Below are positions 1 through 8,719 of a stretch of 33,822 nucleotides of DNA, in pieces. Origin of the DNA: Kineosphaera limosa NBRC 100340 (GTDB lineage Bacteria > Actinomycetota > Actinomycetes > Actinomycetales > Dermatophilaceae). The notes below the pieces were generated by a model that was not told the origin of the DNA, did not search any database, and was given only the letters and a program-made list of their open reading frames with translations. The first letter of the stretch is position 1; each line of letters opens with the position of its first letter. A program made the position numbers and the translations under genes. The DNA is taken from positions 1 to 33,822 of the forward strand of contig NZ_BAHD01000049.1 of assembly GCF_000298215.1 (NCBI RefSeq), in the 5' to 3' direction.

Positions 1-239
1 GGGCGGCTCGCTACGAACAACGGCCCGGCCCCGTCCCCGGTGACATCGACGTCCTCGTCGTCGGAACCGCAGATCTCGACGAACTGGACGAGATCGCCGC
101 CCTGGCCGGCGAGCGACTCGGCCGAGAGGTCAGCATCCGTCGGGTGCGCCCAGACGCGTGGGACCAAGCACATGATGACGCTTTCAAGGCGACGGTCACG
201 GCCCGCCCCACCGTGACACTCATCGAGGCGTCCGCATGA
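1..239 (+). CDS. Nucleotidyltransferase (MNT) domain protein, 3' end only
   Basis: The window opens inside this gene; the frame runs from base 3 to a TGA at 237-239. The visible 78 residues contain GDIDVLVVG, the strand-loop that carries the metal-binding Asp pair of Pol-beta-type minimal nucleotidyltransferases, followed by a helix and a LGREVSIRRV strand. This tail resembles the C-terminal half of actinobacterial proteins that fuse an N-terminal ArsR-like winged helix to an MNT domain; the DNA-binding part would lie upstream, outside the window. Such genes normally overlap a small HEPN-like partner by ATGA, and here an ATG overlaps the stop in exactly that way, but the partner is cut short. 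Family assignment rests on the motif and context; the activity is inferred. Confidence 0.6.
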   Translation, partial: AARYEQRPGPVPGDIDVLVVGTADLDELDEIAALAGERLGREVSIRRVRPDAWDQAHDDAFKATVTARPTVTLIEASA

Positions 240-292
240 CGCGCTGGGAAACGGGGCGCTTCGACGTCGAAGCCAAGCGCAGCGGATCGTAA
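236..292 (+). pseudogene. Truncated 18-codon remnant of the MNT partner gene
   Basis: An ATG at 236 overlaps the TGA of the preceding nucleotidyltransferase gene (ATGA). The reading frame begins MTRWETGRFDVEAKRSGS and then stops at 290-292. From memory, small HEPN-type partners of MNT regulators often begin with a M(T/S)RWE-G-like sequence, so the first 7-10 codons look like a genuine start whose body has been lost. The downstream sequence up to mntH shows no continuation in another frame that I can recognise. It could instead be a chance short frame; the overlap and the N-terminal similarity are the only support. Confidence 0.35.
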
Positions 293-403
293 CCGCAATG
301 GAGACGCTCATCGGGCACTTGGGCCCATGGTGACGCTCGTGCGAGCCCGGCCGCGCTTGAGACCGCCCATCACCGCGTGGCACAACAACCACCCGGAGGT
401 GTG

Positions 404-1696
404 ATGTATCAGCAGCGGGCCGTGCGGTGGCGGGTGCTGCTCGTCCCGGCGCTGCTGACGACGGTCGCGTACGTCGATCCGGGCAACTTCGGCTCGAATA
501 TCGAGGCGGGCTCGCTGCTGGGGTACGACCTGCTGTGGGTCGTGGTGGCCGCCTCGCTGGCCGCCGCGGTCATCCAGTACCTCGCGGCGCTGCTCGGCCT
601 GGCCACGGGCGGCACCCTCGCCTCCGTCAGCGCGCAGCGGATGTCGCGGCCGCAGCGGCTGGTGATGTGGGCGCAGGCCGAGCTCGTCATCATCATGACC
701 GACCTGGCCGAGCTCATCGGCGGGGCGCTGGGACTGTACCTGCTGTTCGGGATCCCGCTGCCGCTCGGGGCGTGCATCGTCGGCGTGGGCAGCCTGCTGA
801 TCATGGCGGTCGGGCCGCGGGCCGCGATGTTCTCCACCCCCCTGACGCTGGGGCTGCTGGCGGTCGTGGGGGTCGGCGTCATCGCGATGGCCGCGATGGC
901 CGGGGTACGGCCCGGTGCCCTCGACGGCCTCGTGCCGGGCGCCCTCGACGGGCCGGGCCTCATCCTCGTCACGGCGATCGTCGGGGCGACGGTCATGCCG
1001 CACGCGCTCTACTTTCACTCCGCGGTCAGCGCCGACGCCAGGGCTCACGACCGCGCCCCAAACGGCACCGATCCCACCCCGGTCGACCACCCAGACTCGG
1101 CTGGTTCGGCTAACTCGGCTGGCTCGGCCGGCCGCGTTGCCCGGGGCCTCGACCCGCGCCGCCGGCTCGGCTGGGCGATCGTGGCGGCGATGGGCGTCGC
1201 GGGCTGCGTCAACGGCTCGCTGCTGGTGATCGGGGCCAACCTGCCCGAGGGCACCCCCAGCGGCATCGAGGCAGCCCACGCCGCGTTGTCGCAGAACGCT
1301 GGGCAGCTGGCCGGCATCCTGCTGGGCGTCACGCTGCTGGCCTCCGGGCTCGCGTCGACGGTCGTCGGGGTGTTCACCGGGCAGGTCGTCATGCAGGGCT
1401 TCATCCGGCGGCCGATCCCCCTGTGGGTGCGCCGCCTGACCGCCGTCGTGCCGCCCCTGGTGGTGCTCGCCGCCGGCGTCGACCCGACGTGGGCCCTCAT
1501 CGTGAGCCAGGCGGTGCTGGCCCTCGCGCTGCCGGTCACGCTCGTGCCGCTGCTGCTGCTCGTGCTGTCCCGACGGGTCATGGGCCCGCTGTACCCGGGT
1601 CTGCCGGTGCGCACGGCCGCGGTCTTCTTCACCGCGCTGATCATCGTCATGGATGTCGCGCTCATCGGGCTGCTGCTCACCGGCCACGTCGTGTGA
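404..1696 (+). CDS. mntH: NRAMP-family Mn2+/Fe2+ transporter (MntH-like)
   Basis: A proton-coupled divalent metal importer of the inner membrane, about 430 residues and almost wholly hydrophobic, close to the usual MntH length. Helix 1 carries the NRAMP signature DPGN (Asp25, Asn28 from this start) and helix 6 has A-T-V-M-P-H, matching the Ala/Met pair that completes the metal site in bacterial NRAMPs. The region after helix 6 holds an unusually polar loop with a short Ser-Ala-Gly repeat (DSAGSANSAGSAG), encoded by a local DNA repeat near 1095-1130. The start at ATG 404 is chosen for the GGAGG at 395-399; an in-frame GTG at 377 would add nine residues ahead of that Shine-Dalgarno. It converges on the extensin-like gene, 33 bases away. 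No regulator of manganese uptake is seen next to it. Confidence 0.87.
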   Translation: MYQQRAVRWRVLLVPALLTTVAYVDPGNFGSNIEAGSLLGYDLLWVVVAASLAAAVIQYLAALLGLATGGTLASVSAQRMSRPQRLVMWAQAELVIIMTDLAELIGGALGLYLLFGIPLPLGACIVGVGSLLIMAVGPRAAMFSTPLTLGLLAVVGVGVIAMAAMAGVRPGALDGLVPGALDGPGLILVTAIVGATVMPHALYFHSAVSADARAHDRAPNGTDPTPVDHPDSAGSANSAGSAGRVARGLDPRRRLGWAIVAAMGVAGCVNGSLLVIGANLPEGTPSGIEAAHAALSQNAGQLAGILLGVTLLASGLASTVVGVFTGQVVMQGFIRRPIPLWVRRLTAVVPPLVVLAAGVDPTWALIVSQAVLALALPVTLVPLLLLVLSRRVMGPLYPGLPVRTAAVFFTALIIVMDVALIGLLLTGHVV

Positions 1697-1729
1697 GCGG
1701 GCCGGGCTCGCCGGCGCAGTGGCGAGGGC

Positions 1730-2614
1730 TCAGCTCTGGCGGGCGGTCGCGGTGAGAAACGCGTGCCACGAGTCCTGGCTGCGGGTCAGGCGGCCGCCGA
1801 CGCCGACCCTGTCGAGGATCTGCGCGGTGGCGTCGCGCGTCGCGCCGTCCCAGCGGCCGCTGGCCTCGACGGGCATGCGCCACACGTACGTGCACATCGC
1901 CTGGACTGCGTGCACCTGCACGCGCGATCCGGTGCGGAACATGCTGCGCCCCTGCCCGGAGAGCGCGTTGTCGAGGTGGATGTGGTCGTGGTGGGCCTCG
2001 TCGAACAGGTACGTCAGCACGTAGGCGAAGTCGCGGTGCAGCGTGGCGGCAAGCCGCCAGTACTCGCGGGCCTGGGCTTCGTGATCGGGACCGTCGCCCC
2101 AGCGGTCGTAGCGGCAGCTGACGAGGGTGTCGCCGCCCGTGGTGCGCACGGCTGCCAGGTCGAAGGCGCGGCCCGCGTGATGCCACGAGGTCGCCTCGCC
2201 GCCCGGCGCGGTGCGGTGCGTGCCCAGCGACGAGAGTTGCCCTGGCACCCCCCAGCGGCGCGCCTGCCAGTGCGAGCGCAGGCTGGCGTCGAGTTGCCGG
2301 GCGAATCCGGGCTCCATGGGAAATCGCGCCGGGCCGTCGGTCACCTCGTAGCGCAGCGGCGACCCGGCCAGCCGCGTGTAGTCCGTGAGTTGCGCCGCGG
2401 TCACCGCCGTCGGGCTCGGACGCGGACCCGGCGGGCCCGGCCCCTCGGAGAGGCCGTCGCGGGCCTCGTCGAAGACTCCCTGCGCGCCCTCCACGAAGTC
2501 GCCGAGCGCGTCGCCGATGCGTTCGGGACCGACCCACCACGCCGCCCCAGCGAGCATGCCCAGGCCGGCGGCCCCCAGGACCGCGCGTCGCCCGGGGCGC
2601 TTCTCCTGCGTCAT
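1730..2614 (-). CDS. Tat-exported extensin-like C-terminal domain protein
   Basis: 294 residues. The N-terminus is a twin-arginine signal (GRRAVLGAAGLGMLAGAAWW), so the protein is probably exported and kept in or near the membrane. A Pro-rich linker (about residues 55-68) precedes a compact domain with a SWHHAGRAFDLAAV block and a C-terminal HHDHIHLD block. This spacing of His/Asp motifs matches extensin-like C-terminal proteins, which share the fold and zinc-ligand arrangement of the LAS (VanY/MepA) peptidases. A peptidoglycan-linked role is therefore possible but not shown by the sequence. It is a single gene between convergent mntH and the broken lactate permease; its promoter must lie in 2615-2758. 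Confidence 0.7.
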   Translation of the reverse strand: MTQEKRPGRRAVLGAAGLGMLAGAAWWVGPERIGDALGDFVEGAQGVFDEARDGLSEGPGPPGPRPSPTAVTAAQLTDYTRLAGSPLRYEVTDGPARFPMEPGFARQLDASLRSHWQARRWGVPGQLSSLGTHRTAPGGEATSWHHAGRAFDLAAVRTTGGDTLVSCRYDRWGDGPDHEAQAREYWRLAATLHRDFAYVLTYLFDEAHHDHIHLDNALSGQGRSMFRTGSRVQVHAVQAMCTYVWRMPVEASGRWDGATRDATAQILDRVGVGGRLTRSQDSWHAFLTATARQS

Positions 2615-2758
2615 CGGGGTGTGCCGCCCTCCCTGCCTGTCCGCGTACCGCCCCTTGCTCGGCGGCGAAGTCGCAGGCTATGCAACGGGGCTGACCGTTG
2701 CCGGGGTGTCGATCCGCACCTCGCTGAGAAGGGTCGTCGGTCGCCTCCGGGCACGAAT

Positions 2759-2796
2759 CAGCCGCACGACATCGACACTGCGACACCGTGCGGCTG
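2759..2796 (-). terminator. 10-bp perfect inverted repeat downstream of the permease
   Basis: CAGCCGCACG at 2759-2768 is repeated in inverted form at 2787-2796 with an 18-base loop. It lies about 30 bases past the stop of the minus-strand lactate permease and upstream of the extensin-like gene, where a terminator is expected. There is no T-run, which is common for actinobacterial terminators. It could alternatively be an operator for the extensin-like gene. Confidence 0.45.
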
Positions 2797-2828
2797 ACCC
2801 GGGCTACTGATCCGTGCGGCCCTCTGCG

Positions 2829-4648
2829 CTACTCCGGGCTCGACTCCGCGACGGCGGCGGGTCTGCGGGCGTCGTGCCGCTTCATCCACCAGATCGTCGC
2901 GGCGACGATGAGCACCGTGACGATCAACATGACGACACCGATATTGGCGCCGAACCCGTGGATGCGTATGTAGCCCAACGACCCGGCCGCCAGACAGTAG
3001 TAGGCGGTGACGAGGAACGTCTTGCGGATGAGGTCACCCTCGCGACCGAGCAGACCGACGGTGGCCGACGCGGCGACGATGTTGTGGATGGCGATGGGGT
3101 TGCCGCCTGCGCCGCCGACTGCCTGGGTGGCGACGACGAGCTCGGGCGGTACGCCGATCGTCGCGCCGGTCGTCCACTGGAACTGCGCGAACGTCAGGTT
3201 GGAGACGGTGTTGGAGCCGGCGACGAAGGCGCCGAGGGCGCCGATCGCCGGGCTGAACAGCGGCCACGCGGAGCCCGCGACGGAGGCGACGCCCTCGGCG
3301 AGGGTCACCGGCATGGAGGCCAGCCCGGAGTAGTTGAAGTCGGCGCCCGAACGGATGAGCACCCGCACCATCGGGACCGCGAATCGAGGGCCACCGCGGT
3401 ACCGAGCAACTGCTTGCCGGCGACCTTCCACGTGTCGGCGATGGCGTGGCCGGGCATCTTGTGCAGCACGTACGTCACGGCGCAGACGATGATGAGCAGC
3501 GTGCCGGGACTGTAGAACAGCTGCACGGTGGTGCTGACGTTGGTGCCGAGGATGTCGGCGAACGGGATCGTCATCGGCACGGTCGTCGAGGTGAGGACCG
3601 ACTGCAGCGGGTCGATGATCCGCGTCAGCACGAGCAGCACTGCGAGCAGGATGTACGGGGCCCACGCGGTGAGCAGCGACATCTCGCCGCGCTCGCCCGC
3701 ACCCTCGCGCACCTTGTTGGCGTCGAAGTTGCCCAGCCAACGCTGCTCCCAGCGGGACCGCGGCGGGAAGCTGAACGTCTCCTTGGGCATGAGGAAGCCC
3801 TTGCTGGAGGTGAACATCACGAGCGCCAGGCCGAACAGGCCGCCGAGCAGGGAGGGGAACTCGGGGCCGAGCACGTAGGCGACGAAGACGTAGGGAACGG
3901 TCATCGCCAACGACGCGTAGATCGCGAACGGCCAGATCTTCAGGCCCTCGGCGAAGCTGCGACGCTCGCCGAAGAAGCCGGTGAGCATCACCGAGATGAT
4001 CAGCGGGATGAGGATGCCGACGAGGGCGTGAATGACCGCGACGTTGAACCCGATGAGGGCGATGTACTGCGGGTATTCCATGCCGAGTTCGGCCAGGCGC
4101 GCCTGCATCGGGGCGCTGTCCTTTTCCAGACCGTTGGCGACGCCGACGAGGATCGGGGTGCCGACGGCGCCGAAACTCACCGGGGTCGACTGGATGATGA
4201 GGCCGACCATCACCGCGGCCATCGCCGGGAAGCCGAGCGCAAGCAACAGCGGCGCGGCGACAGCGGCGGGCGTGCCGAAGCCGGACGCGCCCTCGATGAA
4301 CGAGCCGAACAGCCAGCCGATGATGATCGCCTGCACCCGCCGGTCGGTGGAGATGTTGTCGAAGCCGGCTTTGATGCGGTCCATGGCACCCGAGGCGATG
4401 ACGGTGGCGAGCAGCAGCAACGCGCCGAACACGATGTACAGCAGGGTCAACGCGATGATGAAGCCCTCGATCGTCGCGGCGGCCAGCGCCGCCGGCTGCA
4501 CCTGCCAGACGAAACCGGCGGTGGCCAACGCGATGACGTAACCGACCGGCATCGCGTACTTGGCCGGCCAGCGCAGCCCGGCGAGCAAGACGCCCACCAC
4601 CGCGATCGGCGCCACCGCCAGGAGACTGAGAAGGCCGAGATTGTCCAT
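2829..4648 (-). pseudogene. lldP: L-lactate permease (LldP/LctP family), frameshifted
   Basis: Two overlapping frames together encode one complete lactate permease of about 606 residues. The N-terminal frame (start ATG at 4648) contains the family core [21 protein letters not shown] and [12 protein letters not shown], with about a dozen membrane segments. It reads correctly to [10 protein letters not shown] and then runs out of family sequence. The other frame resumes with [13 protein letters not shown], passes through AIGALGAFVAGSNTVSNL and ends at 2829. The junction lies near 3381-3388, where one missing base restores the frame (ctcg-a-ttcgcg instead of two full codons). If real, the product is cut at about 435 residues and probably inactive; an assembly error is equally possible because the rest of the sequence is well preserved. 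The gene stands alone between the extensin-like gene and purU. Confidence 0.8.
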
Positions 4649-4758
4649 ATCCGGTTCCCTTTTCGCTGACCGGGGCCGCGTTGCCGCCGGGCATGCGTTC
4701 ACTGTGTCCCAGCTGAGAACCTGCGGCAACCACTCCCGCGCCACCGTTATCGCACAGA

Positions 4759-4783
4759 GACTCTTCCCACGTGGACTCTTCCC
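4759..4783. repeat. Direct repeat GACTCTTCCC upstream of lactate permease
   Basis: GACTCTTCCC occurs at 4759-4768 and again at 4774-4783, period 15, in the 204-base gap between purU and the permease start. Position about 110-135 bases upstream of the permease start fits a regulatory site for that gene, but no regulator can be assigned. Confidence 0.25.
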
Positions 4784-4852
4784 GCGAGATCCCCGACCTC
4801 CGGGGCGAACTCGACGATCCGCCTGCGGCGCGCGGAGCCGGACGCCCCTGAC

Positions 4853-5806
4853 TCAGTCGAAGACGACGGTGCGGTCGGTGTTGAGCAGGACGCGGGAGTC
4901 GCAGTGCCACTGGACGGCGCGCGAGAGGACGTCGGCCTCGACATCCTGACCGGCGCGGACGAGGTCATTGGGGCCCATGCGGTGGTCGACGCGCGTCACG
5001 TCCTGCTCGATGATCGGGCCCTCGTCGAGGTCGGCGGTGACGTAGTGCGCAGTCGCGCCGACGAGCTTGACGCCGCGTTCGAACGCCTGGTGATAGGGGC
5101 GTCCGCCCTTGAAGCTGGGCAGGAACGAGTGGTGGATGTTGATGATCCGGCCCGACATCTCCTGGCACAGCTGGTCCGAGAGCACCTGCATGTAGCGGGC
5201 GAGCACCACAAGATGCACTTTGTGCTCGTGCACGAGGTCCATGAGCTGCGCCTCGGCCTGGTCCTTGGTCTCCGGGGTGATGGGGATGTGGTGGAACGGG
5301 ATGCCGTAGGCGCGGGCCAGCGGCTCCAGATCGGTGTGGTTGGAGACGATCGCCGGGATCGTCATGTTCAGGGCGCCGGACTGCCAGCGGAACAGCAGGT
5401 CGTTGAGGCAGTGTCCGGCCTTGCTGACCATGATGAGCGTGCGGAACGGGTTGGTCGCCACCCACAGTTCCCAGGTCATGTCGAACTTCCGCGCCAGCGG
5501 TGCCGTGCGCTCGCGCCACACCGAGACCTGCTGCTGCGGGTCGGCACCGGAGGGGTCGGAGAAACGGATGCGCATGAAGAACAGGCCCGAGCGCGCGTCG
5601 TCGAACTGCTGGCTCTCCTCGATGTTGCCGCCGTGCTCGAAGAGCATCGCGGTGATGCCCGCCACGATGCCGGGCCGGTCCTCGCACGAGAGCACGAGCA
5701 CGTACTCGGGGTTGGCCTGCACGCGCTGCGATTCGGCGGTGGCGCGCTGCCGGGCGGCGCTCTGCACGGCAGCCACGGCGGCGGCGCCGGGGACGGGACT
5801 GGTCAC
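4853..5806 (-). CDS. purU: Formyltetrahydrofolate deformylase PurU
   Basis: Hydrolyses 10-formyl-tetrahydrofolate to formate and tetrahydrofolate in the cytosol. The 317-residue protein has an extra Ala-rich stretch of about 30 residues, then an ACT domain (EYVLVLSCEDRPGIVAGITAML, about 33-110) and a formyltransferase domain with NIHHSFLPSFKG and GATAHYVTADLDEGPIIEQDV, which hold the Asn-His-Asp catalytic set of the family. The GTG start at 5806 is preceded by AGGAAGTAAGG. It is divergent from the IclR regulator and shares with it a 148-base control region holding three copies of the cluster dyad. In betaine and sarcosine degradation PurU recycles folate loaded by demethylation, which fits the dehydrogenase downstream; this functional link is inference from context. 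Confidence 0.92.
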   Translation of the reverse strand: MTSPVPGAAAVAAVQSAARQRATAESQRVQANPEYVLVLSCEDRPGIVAGITAMLFEHGGNIEESQQFDDARSGLFFMRIRFSDPSGADPQQQVSVWRERTAPLARKFDMTWELWVATNPFRTLIMVSKAGHCLNDLLFRWQSGALNMTIPAIVSNHTDLEPLARAYGIPFHHIPITPETKDQAEAQLMDLVHEHKVHLVVLARYMQVLSDQLCQEMSGRIINIHHSFLPSFKGGRPYHQAFERGVKLVGATAHYVTADLDEGPIIEQDVTRVDHRMGPNDLVRAGQDVEADVLSRAVQWHCDSRVLLNTDRTVVFD

Positions 5807-5867
5807 GGCCTTACTTCCTGTCGCATGGTGGGAGTACGTGCCGCCAGCACCGCGGTGGTTGACCGTG

Positions 5868-5962
5868 GTGCGTATGACGGAACACGAAGCGAACTACGCA
5901 ACAAAATGGTAGCGTTCAGCCGCCTGAAGCGAAAGATGCTCGTAAGGTTGCGTTATGCGGAA
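5868..5962. promoter_or_regulatory. Three IclR-type dyads between purU and iclR
   Basis: Three 15-base sites fit TTGCG-N5-CGCAA with one or two mismatches: GTGCGTATGACGGAA at 5868-5882; AAGCGAACTACGCAA at 5887-5901 (read on the minus strand as TTGCG-TAGTT-CGCTT); and TTGCGTTATGCGGAA at 5948-5962, which overlaps the iclR start codon. The first two start 19 bases apart. They sit between divergent purU and iclR and resemble the dyads ahead of the transporter and dehydrogenase genes. Repression or activation cannot be told from sequence. Confidence 0.6.
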
Positions 5963-6788
5963 CACGACGCGGGACCTGCCGCGAGGCCCCACGAGCGCCC
6001 AGAAGGGCGAGTCGACGGTGCAGTCCGTCGATCGGGCCGTGACGATCCTCGAACTGCTGGCCCAGCACGGCTCACTGGGCGTCACGGCCCTGGCCGCCGA
6101 CCTCGGCGTGCACAAGAGCACCGCCAGCCGACTCGTCGCCGCCCTCGAACGTCGCGACCTCGTCGAGCAGATCGCCGATCGCGGTCAGTACCGCCTCGGC
6201 GCCGGCATCCTGCGCCTGGCCGGGGCGACCGACGCCCGCCTCGACCTCGCCGACGCCGCCCGACCCGCCGCCCGTCGCCTGGCCGACCTGACTGGCGAGA
6301 CCGTCAACGTCGCCGTGCTCTCCTCCGGCGCCGCACTCTACGTCGACCAGATCGTCGGCGGGGGGCGGCATTCCAGCTACAACTGGGTCGGCCAGCGCAT
6401 TCCCCTGCACGCGACCTCCAACGGCAAGGTCCTGCTCTGCGAGCTGAGCGAGGCGGAGGTCGACGACATCCTCGACGACGCGCTGTCGGCGTACACCCCC
6501 GCGACCGTCACCGACCGGGCGACCCTGCATCGCCAGTTGGCGCAGACCAAGGTCTCCGGCTACGCCGTCGCGATCGATGAGCTTGACGTCGGCCTCACGG
6601 CCCTGGCCGCTCCGGTGCGCGACGCGCGGGGCGTGATCGTTGCCTCACTGAGCGTGTCGGGCCCGACGTTCCGCTTCGACGAGGCGCGCCGCGAGCAGGT
6701 GCTCGGCCCCCTCCTGGAGGAGTGCGCCGAGGTCAGCGCGCGCCTTGGCTGGCGCGAAATCCCGAGCGTGGGGATTGCCGATAGCTAG
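5955..6788 (+). CDS. IclR-family transcriptional regulator
   Basis: 277 residues: an N-terminal winged helix (VQSVDRAVTILELLAQHGSLGVTALAADLGVHKSTASRLVAALERRDLVEQ, about 22-75) followed by an IclR effector domain (ARRLADLTGETVNVAVLSSGAALYVDQIVGG to SVSGPTFRFDEARREQVLGPLLEECAEVSARLG). Small-molecule binding by the C-terminal domain is known for the family; the ligand here is unknown. ATG 5955 has AAGG seven bases upstream; a GTG at 6018, just before the conserved QSVDRA, is an alternative start. It lies between purU and the BCCT gene, and the same dyad occurs in the control regions of purU/iclR, the transporter and the dehydrogenase, so it probably governs the whole methylated-amine module and itself. 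Confidence 0.9.
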   Translation: MRNTTRDLPRGPTSAQKGESTVQSVDRAVTILELLAQHGSLGVTALAADLGVHKSTASRLVAALERRDLVEQIADRGQYRLGAGILRLAGATDARLDLADAARPAARRLADLTGETVNVAVLSSGAALYVDQIVGGGRHSSYNWVGQRIPLHATSNGKVLLCELSEAEVDDILDDALSAYTPATVTDRATLHRQLAQTKVSGYAVAIDELDVGLTALAAPVRDARGVIVASLSVSGPTFRFDEARREQVLGPLLEECAEVSARLGWREIPSVGIADS

Positions 6789-6839
6789 TTGTGGGTGCAA
6801 AGTGTGACATCGGCATGGGCGGCGACATCCAGCTCGCGG

Positions 6840-6854
6840 TTGCGTAAGGCGCAA
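6840..6854. promoter_or_regulatory. Perfect IclR-type dyad upstream of the BCCT gene
   Basis: TTGCGTAAGGCGCAA is a perfect inverted repeat (TTGCG/CGCAA, 5-base spacer) 29 bases ahead of the transporter start. It is the best copy of the dyad in the window and supplies the consensus for the others. Confidence 0.65.
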
Positions 6855-6883
6855 CAGACGCTCAACTCAGCTCAGGAGGGTCA

Positions 6884-8584
6884 ATGACCGAACCCGCACG
6901 TACCGACATCGATCGCCCACCCTCAGAGGACGATCGTGCGGTACCCATCGACTGGGCGGTGTTCGGCGTAGCTGCCGCGCTTTCGCTCCTGGTGCTGGCC
7001 TACGGCTGGTTCAACACGGCTGGCTTCAGCGCCGCCGGCGCAGCCGCGCTGGCCTGGATCACAGGCAACTTCAACTGGCTGTTCGTGCTGGCCAGCGGAG
7101 GCTTCGTGTTGTTCTCCGCTGTGCTGGCGGTCTCTCGCTACGGCAACATCAAGCTCGGCCCCGACGACTCCAAGCCGGAGTTCTCGACCTTCTCGTGGGT
7201 CTCGATGATGTTCGCCACCGGCATGGGCATCGGCCTCATGTTCTACGGTGTCGCCGAGCCGCTGACGCACCTGAACACCCCGCCGATGGACATGGCGGAG
7301 CCGGGCACGGAGGCGGCCGCTCACCTGGCGATGGAGTACACGTTCTTCCACTGGGCCTTCCACCCGTGGGCCATCTACGCGGTCATCGGCCTGACGATCG
7401 CCTACTTCGCCTACCGCAAGGGCTACGGCAACCTGATCTCCGGCACGCTGCGCCCGCTCATCGGGCACCACGCCACCGGCCCCGGAGGGCGAGCGATCGA
7501 CATGATCGCGATTCTTGCGACGCTCTTCGGTTCGGCCACGTCGCTGGGCCTCGGGGCGCTGCAGATCACCGGCGGCCTCGCGCACGTCTTCGGCTACGAG
7601 ACCGGCGGCAACCTCACGCTCGCGGTCGGTGTCATCGCGTTCCTCACGGCCTGCTTCGTCATCTCCGCCGTCAGCGGCGTCGACCGCGGCATCAAGTGGC
7701 TGTCGAACGCCAATGCCATCGCGGCCGCGCTGCTCGCGCTGTTCCTGTTCGTCGTCGGCCCGACAGTCTTCATCCTCGGCGTCTTCACCGAGTCGATCGG
7801 CGGCTACCTCGCGCACCTGCCGGCCATGAGCTTCCGCACCGGAGCCATGGGCGGCAACGAGTGGCTCTCGGGCTGGACCATCTTCTACTGGGCGTGGTGG
7901 ATCAGCTGGACGCCCTTCGTCGGCATGTTCATCGCGCGCATCAGCCGCGGCCGCACGATCCGCCAGTTCGTCATCTTCGTCATCTTGGTGCCGAGCCTGG
8001 TGAGCGCCATCTGGTTCTCGATCTTCGGTGGCGTCGCCATCGACCTGCAGCTGCATCGCGGCGTCGACATGGCGGCCCGGCTGGCCGAGGGCCAGGAGAG
8101 CGCCCTGTTCAACACGCTCTCGGACTTCCCCATGTCGACGATCACCGTCGCGCTCGCGATCTTCCTCGTCGCGATCTTCTTCGTCACCGGAGCGGACTCC
8201 GCGTCGATCGTCATGGGCATGCTCAGCCAGAACGGCACGCCGGAGCCGAAGCGCTGGCTCGTCGTGTTCTGGGGTGCGGCCACCGGCGCTGTCGCCGCCA
8301 TCCTGCTCTACTCCGGTGGCGACGATCCCAAGGCCGGGCTGACGGCCCTGCAGACCGGGGTCATCCTCATCGCCGGGCCGTTCCTGCTCGTGCTCATCGC
8401 GATGTGCGTCGCCCTTTGGAAGTCGCTGCGCGAAGAACCGTTCAACGCCACGCTCCAACCCACGATGCGCCGACACATGGAGAACCACATCTCCAGCGTC
8501 GTCGTCACCAAGATGGAGGACACCGGCGCGATCCCGATCATCCGCGAAGACACCCCGCGCCCCGGCGCGGACACCACGTCGTAG
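6884..8584 (+). CDS. BCCT-family betaine/choline/carnitine-type transporter
   Basis: A 566-residue secondary transporter with about twelve membrane helices and soluble tails at both ends. It carries the Gly-rich GMGIGLMFYG helix (about 113-122) and the family signature around WTIFYWAWWISWTPFVGMFIARISRGRTIRQF. GMGIG is the form seen in sodium-coupled glycine-betaine carriers such as BetP, not the Na-independent carnitine antiporter. The start has a strong Shine-Dalgarno (AGGAGGG before ATG 6884) and a perfect dyad just upstream. Followed by a strong hairpin terminator at 8599-8636. Because it sits in a demethylation cluster and has only a short C-terminal tail, uptake of betaine, dimethylglycine or a related compound as a nutrient is more likely than osmotic uptake; the exact substrate is unknown. 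Confidence 0.9.
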   Translation: MTEPARTDIDRPPSEDDRAVPIDWAVFGVAAALSLLVLAYGWFNTAGFSAAGAAALAWITGNFNWLFVLASGGFVLFSAVLAVSRYGNIKLGPDDSKPEFSTFSWVSMMFATGMGIGLMFYGVAEPLTHLNTPPMDMAEPGTEAAAHLAMEYTFFHWAFHPWAIYAVIGLTIAYFAYRKGYGNLISGTLRPLIGHHATGPGGRAIDMIAILATLFGSATSLGLGALQITGGLAHVFGYETGGNLTLAVGVIAFLTACFVISAVSGVDRGIKWLSNANAIAAALLALFLFVVGPTVFILGVFTESIGGYLAHLPAMSFRTGAMGGNEWLSGWTIFYWAWWISWTPFVGMFIARISRGRTIRQFVIFVILVPSLVSAIWFSIFGGVAIDLQLHRGVDMAARLAEGQESALFNTLSDFPMSTITVALAIFLVAIFFVTGADSASIVMGMLSQNGTPEPKRWLVVFWGAATGAVAAILLYSGGDDPKAGLTALQTGVILIAGPFLLVLIAMCVALWKSLREEPFNATLQPTMRRHMENHISSVVVTKMEDTGAIPIIREDTPRPGADTTS

Positions 8585-8598
8585 CCCTTGCACCACCT

Positions 8599-8636
8599 CG
8601 AAAGCCCGGCCCGCCACACGGCAGGCCGGGCTTTCG
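8599..8636 (+). terminator. Strong hairpin terminator after the BCCT gene
   Basis: CGAAAGCCCGGCC (8599-8611) pairs perfectly with GGCCGGGCTTTCG (8624-8636), a 13-bp stem with a 12-base loop, 15 bases past the transporter stop. It separates the transporter from the dehydrogenase-etf operon, which therefore has its own promoter. Confidence 0.8.
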
Positions 8637-8719
8637 TGCGTCGGCTCGCAGCCGGTGGCCACAAGGTGGACTTCGGCGTTGACAGCGGGGGCGCGGAGGG
8701 CCAAGCTAGTGCGCAGTAG

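Noticed and set aside
308-1687. Long open frame on the minus strand opposite mntH
   Set aside because: Composition is dominated by Arg, Asp, His and Gln with no domain; it mirrors the codon pattern of mntH in a GC-rich genome.
1707-1726. CTCGCC/GGCGAG hairpin between mntH and the extensin-like gene
   Set aside because: Six-bp stem without a T-run in a GC-rich region; may terminate transcription but cannot be told from background.
3446-4669. Long open frame on the plus strand opposite the lactate permease
   Set aside because: His/Arg/Glu-rich shadow of the permease reading frame; no recognisable motif or start signal.
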